From IMG/VR virus record IMGVR_UViG_3300022888_000031, positions 1-26,960 of that record: 26,960 bases of DNA; one strand, given 5' to 3'. This document shows, in pieces, positions 24,347-26,960 of this stretch (the stretch's first letter is position 1; the number at the start of each line of letters is the position of its first letter). Under the pieces are notes generated by a model. That model had not been told where the DNA came from. It ran no database searches and worked only from the letters and a program-made list of their open reading frames with translations. This DNA is from a virus. The translations under genes were made by a program, and so were the position numbers.

Positions 24347-25062
24347 CGAGAAATACCTTATTGGGTATAGCTTTAAATGTTATATTTGTTTTAAGTATTT
24401 TTAGTATTAGATATTACTATGCTAAAGAAGAGTATGACTTTTTAAAAGAAGATAGTGCAAGACAAGAACAACTAATAAATACTAATGAAGTTTTAATTGA
24501 TAGTTTATCTGCAGTTACAATAAGATTACAAATAGATAATGATACTAAAGAATCACAAATTAAGAAACTATCCACAGATTTATATGATTTAGTTCGATGG
24601 AGTAACGAATATGAACAAAGATTAGAAAACTTAATAGATACTGTAGAATCTATGAGGTTAGAGTTATTAACTGTAGAATCTTCAACCATACCTTTTTTAC
24701 AGGAATTTGGAACACAAGATAATTATATTAAAGTATTCGGTAGAACTGGGTTGCGGATTCGAGATAATAAAGTGGTTGAATCTAAAACTATAACTGACTT
24801 TGAGGGTGAGATTACTTTAGGTTCACCTGAAATAGAACAATTGGATAAATATGAATTTAAAGCTGTTTATCCTGATAGTGAATTTTTGAATTTGAGAATA
24901 AAAGGTGGTCAAAGTGAGGTGATTAAATTAACACCACCAAGAAATCAAATTTCAATAGGGCCTGTATTGGGTATCACATACGATAGTAATACAGGATTAA
25001 CATCGCCTATATATGGATTTGGAATAACTTATAATATGGTCAAACTTTGGGATTGGAAATGA
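24343..25062 (+). CDS. Spanin-like protein: TM anchor, coiled coil and β C-terminus, 239 aa
   Basis: One N-terminal membrane helix (about 5-23, LLGIALNVIFVLSIFSIRY), a long coiled coil (about 28-115), then a β-rich C-terminal part that ends in ISIGPVLGITYD and PIYGFGITYNMVKLWDWK. This layout recalls phage proteins of Bacteroidota phages thought to be spanins (DUF6808-type proteins end with a GP.iGyg...gvgvsYn segment). Spanins join inner and outer membranes in the last step of lysis. It lies just before small TM and holin-like genes, which fits. It overlaps the preceding gene by four bases (ATGA) and the next gene by four bases. Whether it really fuses membranes is unknown. Confidence 0.66.
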   Translation: MTRNTLLGIALNVIFVLSIFSIRYYYAKEEYDFLKEDSARQEQLINTNEVLIDSLSAVTIRLQIDNDTKESQIKKLSTDLYDLVRWSNEYEQRLENLIDTVESMRLELLTVESSTIPFLQEFGTQDNYIKVFGRTGLRIRDNKVVESKTITDFEGEITLGSPEIEQLDKYEFKAVYPDSEFLNLRIKGGQSEVIKLTPPRNQISIGPVLGITYDSNTGLTSPIYGFGITYNMVKLWDWK

Positions 25063-25196
25063 AAATAGAAACAATTTTAAATACTATTGAATATTTATTA
25101 CTAATGGCTGCAGGAAGTATTTTACTGTATATTATGTATGGATTTGTAAGATTTATGGATGCATGGAGTAAATTGGACGTTTGGAGTAAATTATAA
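25059..25196 (+). CDS. 45-aa single-pass membrane peptide
   Basis: A short frame from ATG 25059 to TAA 25196, overlapping the preceding stop by ATGA. Residues about 12-30 form one hydrophobic helix (YLLLMAAGSILLYIMYGFV), followed by a polar tail with two WSKL repeats (WSKLDVWSKL). It lies between the spanin-like and holin-like genes, so a role in lysis timing (pinholin or antiholin) is possible. No family recognised. Confidence 0.62.
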   Translation: MKIETILNTIEYLLLMAAGSILLYIMYGFVRFMDAWSKLDVWSKL

Positions 25197-25216
25197 TAGA
25201 AAAATAGGAAGATAAA

Positions 25217-25477
25217 ATGGCATTTAAAGACATTTTTAAAGACAAGAATGAATTTAATGAAAAAACAATAATAGGTTTTATGTCATTTGCTGTAATGACT
25301 ATGTATAGCATTATGGATTTAGTAACAGGCTATATGGGTATGGATTTACCCATTAATGATTTTGTGTATAATAGTTTTCTATATATTACATTGGGTTGTT
25401 TCGGAATAGCTGGAATAGAGAAAGTTATGGGTGGTAAAACAGAAGAGAAAACAGAAGAGAAAGTTGAAGAAGAATAA
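25217..25477 (+). CDS. Holin-like protein with two membrane helices, 86 aa
   Basis: Two predicted membrane helices, about 17-36 (TIIGFMSFAVMTMYSIMDLV) and 48-68 (DFVYNSFLYITLGCFGIAG), with a short polar hairpin between and a charged C-terminal tail made of repeated EEKTEEK units. Size, two helices and charged tail fit class II holins, which make the membrane lesion at lysis. The neighbours (spanin-like gene, small TM peptide) support this. AGGAAGATAAAATG is a good start. No endolysin is recognised next to it, which leaves the lysis assignment incomplete. Confidence 0.66.
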   Translation: MAFKDIFKDKNEFNEKTIIGFMSFAVMTMYSIMDLVTGYMGMDLPINDFVYNSFLYITLGCFGIAGIEKVMGGKTEEKTEEKVEEE

Positions 25478-25632
25478 TGCCAAATAGTAAAGCTAAACAA
25501 AGAAAACGTAAGAAAGCACTTTTAAATAAGAAGTGGTCAGTTGAAGGTAGAACTGCAGCTCAACATAAAAAATGGGTATCTAAACAACAAGAACAGAAGT
25601 CATCATTACCTATTTATGGAGTGAGAGTATAA
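25477..25632 (+). CDS. Very basic 51-aa protein
   Basis: A frame from ATG 25477 to TAA 25632 that overlaps the preceding stop codon by one base (TAATG). The product begins MPNSKAKQRKRKKALLNKKW and is rich in Lys, Arg and Gln, with two Trp. No signal or membrane segment. Small basic proteins of this sort are common in T4-like phages and may bind nucleic acid or be packaged. The tight overlaps on both sides make it a credible gene. Confidence 0.65.
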   Translation: MPNSKAKQRKRKKALLNKKWSVEGRTAAQHKKWVSKQQEQKSSLPIYGVRV

Positions 25633-25633
25633 A

Positions 25634-25948
25634 ATGCCAAACGGTGATTGTTACGCAGCAAATGGTAGATGGATGATTGGTAAAGATGATTCTTATCGAT
25701 TGGTTCACGGCGTTGCAATATTACCAAGAGATGGAAAACCATTTGGACATTGTTGGATTGAAAAGGGTGGTACGGTATTGGATTTCAGTAATGGAAAAGA
25801 TATTAAAATATCTAAAAAGAAATATTATGAGTTAGGTGAGATACCAGTTAAACCACATAAACTTTATAAGTATACTTCTGAACAAATGGGACTACAAATA
25901 TTAAAACAAAAACATTGGGGGCCTTGGGATTATAATCCACCGAGATAA
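25634..25948 (+). CDS. Small protein with ordered Cys, His and Asp (possible papain-fold enzyme), 104 aa
   Basis: The order DCYAANG (Cys 6), YRLVHG (21-26), FGHCWIE (His 39) and VLDFSNG (Asp 50) matches a conserved family found in phages and bacteria with a DCY..NGR...LVHG...HaWVE..d.V.D.sng pattern. The Cys-His-Asp order and spacing suggest a compact transglutaminase- or papain-like fold, though the catalytic role is not proven. The second Cys beside the His (Cys 40) is a local peculiarity. No signal peptide is present. It lies after the holin-like gene, so a peptidoglycan- or protein-cleaving role is conceivable but unproven. Confidence 0.68.
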   Translation: MPNGDCYAANGRWMIGKDDSYRLVHGVAILPRDGKPFGHCWIEKGGTVLDFSNGKDIKISKKKYYELGEIPVKPHKLYKYTSEQMGLQILKQKHWGPWDYNPPR

Positions 25949-25951
25949 ATT

Positions 25952-26332
25952 ATGAAAACATTCAATATAGATGAACCGAGAGAAATCGGAAAAAAGAGAA
26001 TTAGAGTATCCAAAAATGATTTATTGGCCGCTAAAGATGAACTATCTGAAATTGTGGTAAGAAAAAAAATTAGAGAAATGGTTAAAAAAGAATTAACCGA
26101 AGAAACTATTGGAGTTTCGAAATCAGAAATAACAAAGATGGAGAAACTTTCTGAAAAAATCATTAAGGATTCAGAAACACTATTAAAGATGTTTAGACAA
26201 AAACATAAAGTTTCTACACGTGATTCTGTATTATATAACACCAGTAAAGATTGGGAACAGGCTATTCGTGCATTGAAAATGAAATTTGGTGGATGGTTTG
26301 GATTTGTATATGATAGTGAGTATTTAAAATGA
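25952..26332 (+). CDS. Hypothetical basic helical protein, 126 aa
   Basis: A lysine- and glutamate-rich helical protein. VVRKKIREMVKKELTEE (about 35-51) resembles the amphipathic helix at the start of the 156-aa protein at 3652. The C-terminal part has DWEQAIRALKMKFGGWFGFVYDSE, with aromatic residues near the end. No membrane helix or signal. The next gene begins in its stop codon (ATGA). No family recognised. Confidence 0.7.
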   Translation: MKTFNIDEPREIGKKRIRVSKNDLLAAKDELSEIVVRKKIREMVKKELTEETIGVSKSEITKMEKLSEKIIKDSETLLKMFRQKHKVSTRDSVLYNTSKDWEQAIRALKMKFGGWFGFVYDSEYLK

Positions 26333-26652
26333 TTAAATTAAAAGATTTATTAAATGAACAATCTGTAGAAGTAGGAAGCGCTTACGATAACAATAAACAG
26401 ATAGAGTTGGTGATAGATAGATTCTCAAGTGGTAAGTGGAAAGTTATTGATTTTGATTTGGTTCAAAACTTTTATGCTGGTGGGGGTACATCACCAGAAA
26501 ATATATTAAAAAAACAAAAAAAAGTAAAATTAAAACCATCTCAAATTAATAAAATAAAAAAAATTATCAAGAATCCTGAGGATAAACACTATCTTGAAAA
26601 AGATAATTTTACAATTTATCAAGTATTAGCGGCACTAAAGAGAAACAAATAG
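26329..26652 (+). CDS. Hypothetical protein with MIKLKDLL N-terminus, 107 aa
   Basis: It begins MIKLKDLLNEQS, nearly the same as the start of the following gene (MIKLKDLLVERV). The rest is basic, with a LVQNFYAGGGTSPENILKKQ stretch and a lysine-rich C-terminal helix. The shared N-terminal peptide ends in a Leu-x-Glu site, which resembles the targeting and cleavage signal of T4 internal head proteins. It overlaps the preceding gene by ATGA. No domain recognised in the body. Confidence 0.7.
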   Translation: MIKLKDLLNEQSVEVGSAYDNNKQIELVIDRFSSGKWKVIDFDLVQNFYAGGGTSPENILKKQKKVKLKPSQINKIKKIIKNPEDKHYLEKDNFTIYQVLAALKRNK

Positions 26653-26661
26653 GGTATTAAG

Positions 26662-26960
26662 ATGATTAAACTAAAAGATTTACTTGTAGAAAGAGTGGAT
26701 TACCATGAATTAGCAAGTGAATTGGTTAGGTCATATGGGTTAAGGTCTAAAATTAAATTTGGATCAAGTAAAGTATATGGGGAATATATACCAGAAAAAG
26801 ATTTGATTACTTTACGACCATCTTATAGGACAATTAAAGAATTTTTATTAACAGTATTACACGAAATTAGACACGCATTAGATGCAAAACAACTGGGTGT
26901 TAAAAAATATATTAAAAAGTATGTACAGGCTGGAACAATGGCCAATTATGATGGATTAGA
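26662..26960 (+). CDS. Putative zinc metallopeptidase with HExxH motif (partial, cut by window end)
   Basis: The visible 99 residues start MIKLKDLLVE, identical over eight residues to the gene before. The region 60-75 holds EFLLTVLHEIRHALDAKQ, with HEIRH at 67-71, the zinc-binding and catalytic motif of gluzincin/metzincin peptidases. The preceding TVL and following ALD fit an active-site helix. The third zinc ligand would lie beyond the end of the window, so the clan cannot be set. AGGGTATTAAGATG gives a start signal. The shared N-terminal tag raises the possibility that it is packaged in the head and injected. Confidence 0.68.
   Translation, partial: MIKLKDLLVERVDYHELASELVRSYGLRSKIKFGSSKVYGEYIPEKDLITLRPSYRTIKEFLLTVLHEIRHALDAKQLGVKKYIKKYVQAGTMANYDGL

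Noticed and set aside
1-26960. CRISPR array, tRNA genes, transposases or integrase
   Set aside because: No regularly spaced repeats, cloverleaf-like sequence, or recognisable recombinase motifs were seen on reading the window.

Overview
The window is a piece of a large, AT-rich tailed-phage genome with tightly packed genes. All genes but one lie on the + strand, often joined by TAATG or ATGA overlaps or by a TAGGAG stop/Shine-Dalgarno junction. A gp25-like baseplate wedge protein next to a gp6/Baseplate_J wedge protein marks a contractile-tailed phage with a T4-like baseplate. The likely host is an FCB-group bacterium (Bacteroidota, Marinimicrobia/SAR406 or relatives). The reason is that one phage gene encodes a secreted protein with a type IX secretion system (T9SS) C-terminal sorting domain, and the next encodes a PorV/PorQ-family outer-membrane protein; T9SS is essentially confined to that group. 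A marine origin is an impression only, based on AT content and the style of the structural proteins.

Layout. 1-760: the end of one unknown gene and a 185-aa unknown gene, closed by a strong bidirectional terminator. 836-1057: a single minus-strand gene for a small membrane protein, with T4-late-like TATAAATA boxes upstream on its own strand. 1232-13478: a long structural operon holding a baseplate/OB-fold-like protein, a FecR-domain protein, coiled-coil proteins, gp25, gp6, a DNRLRE-like protein and a giant 1831-aa protein that combines a tail-protein-I-like domain with LamG-like and carbohydrate-binding-like modules. 13591-17747: a second structural block made of two tandem paralogous pairs, one of which appears split by an in-frame TAG.

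17906-25062: a cell-envelope cassette that is not a normal virion module. It starts after an intergenic region that carries the same ATATTTATA motif seen before the two structural operons. In order it holds the T9SS cargo protein, the PorV/PorQ-like barrel, a membrane-anchored coiled coil, a CsgG-like lipoprotein, an outer-membrane barrel, a 22-aa cysteine-rich microprotein, a second CsgG-like periplasmic protein and a spanin-like protein. Six or seven of these eight are predicted to be exported or membrane-bound. The phage seems to remodel the host outer membrane and periplasm, perhaps to display a surface protein, block superinfection or aid lysis.

25059-26960: small lysis-type and accessory genes. 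These are a one-TM peptide, a holin-like protein, a very basic 51-aa protein, a small protein with ordered Cys, His and Asp, an unknown 126-aa protein, and two proteins sharing the N-terminus MIKLKDLL. The second of these is a partial HExxH metallopeptidase cut by the window end. I saw no tRNA, rRNA, CRISPR array, insertion sequence or integrase.
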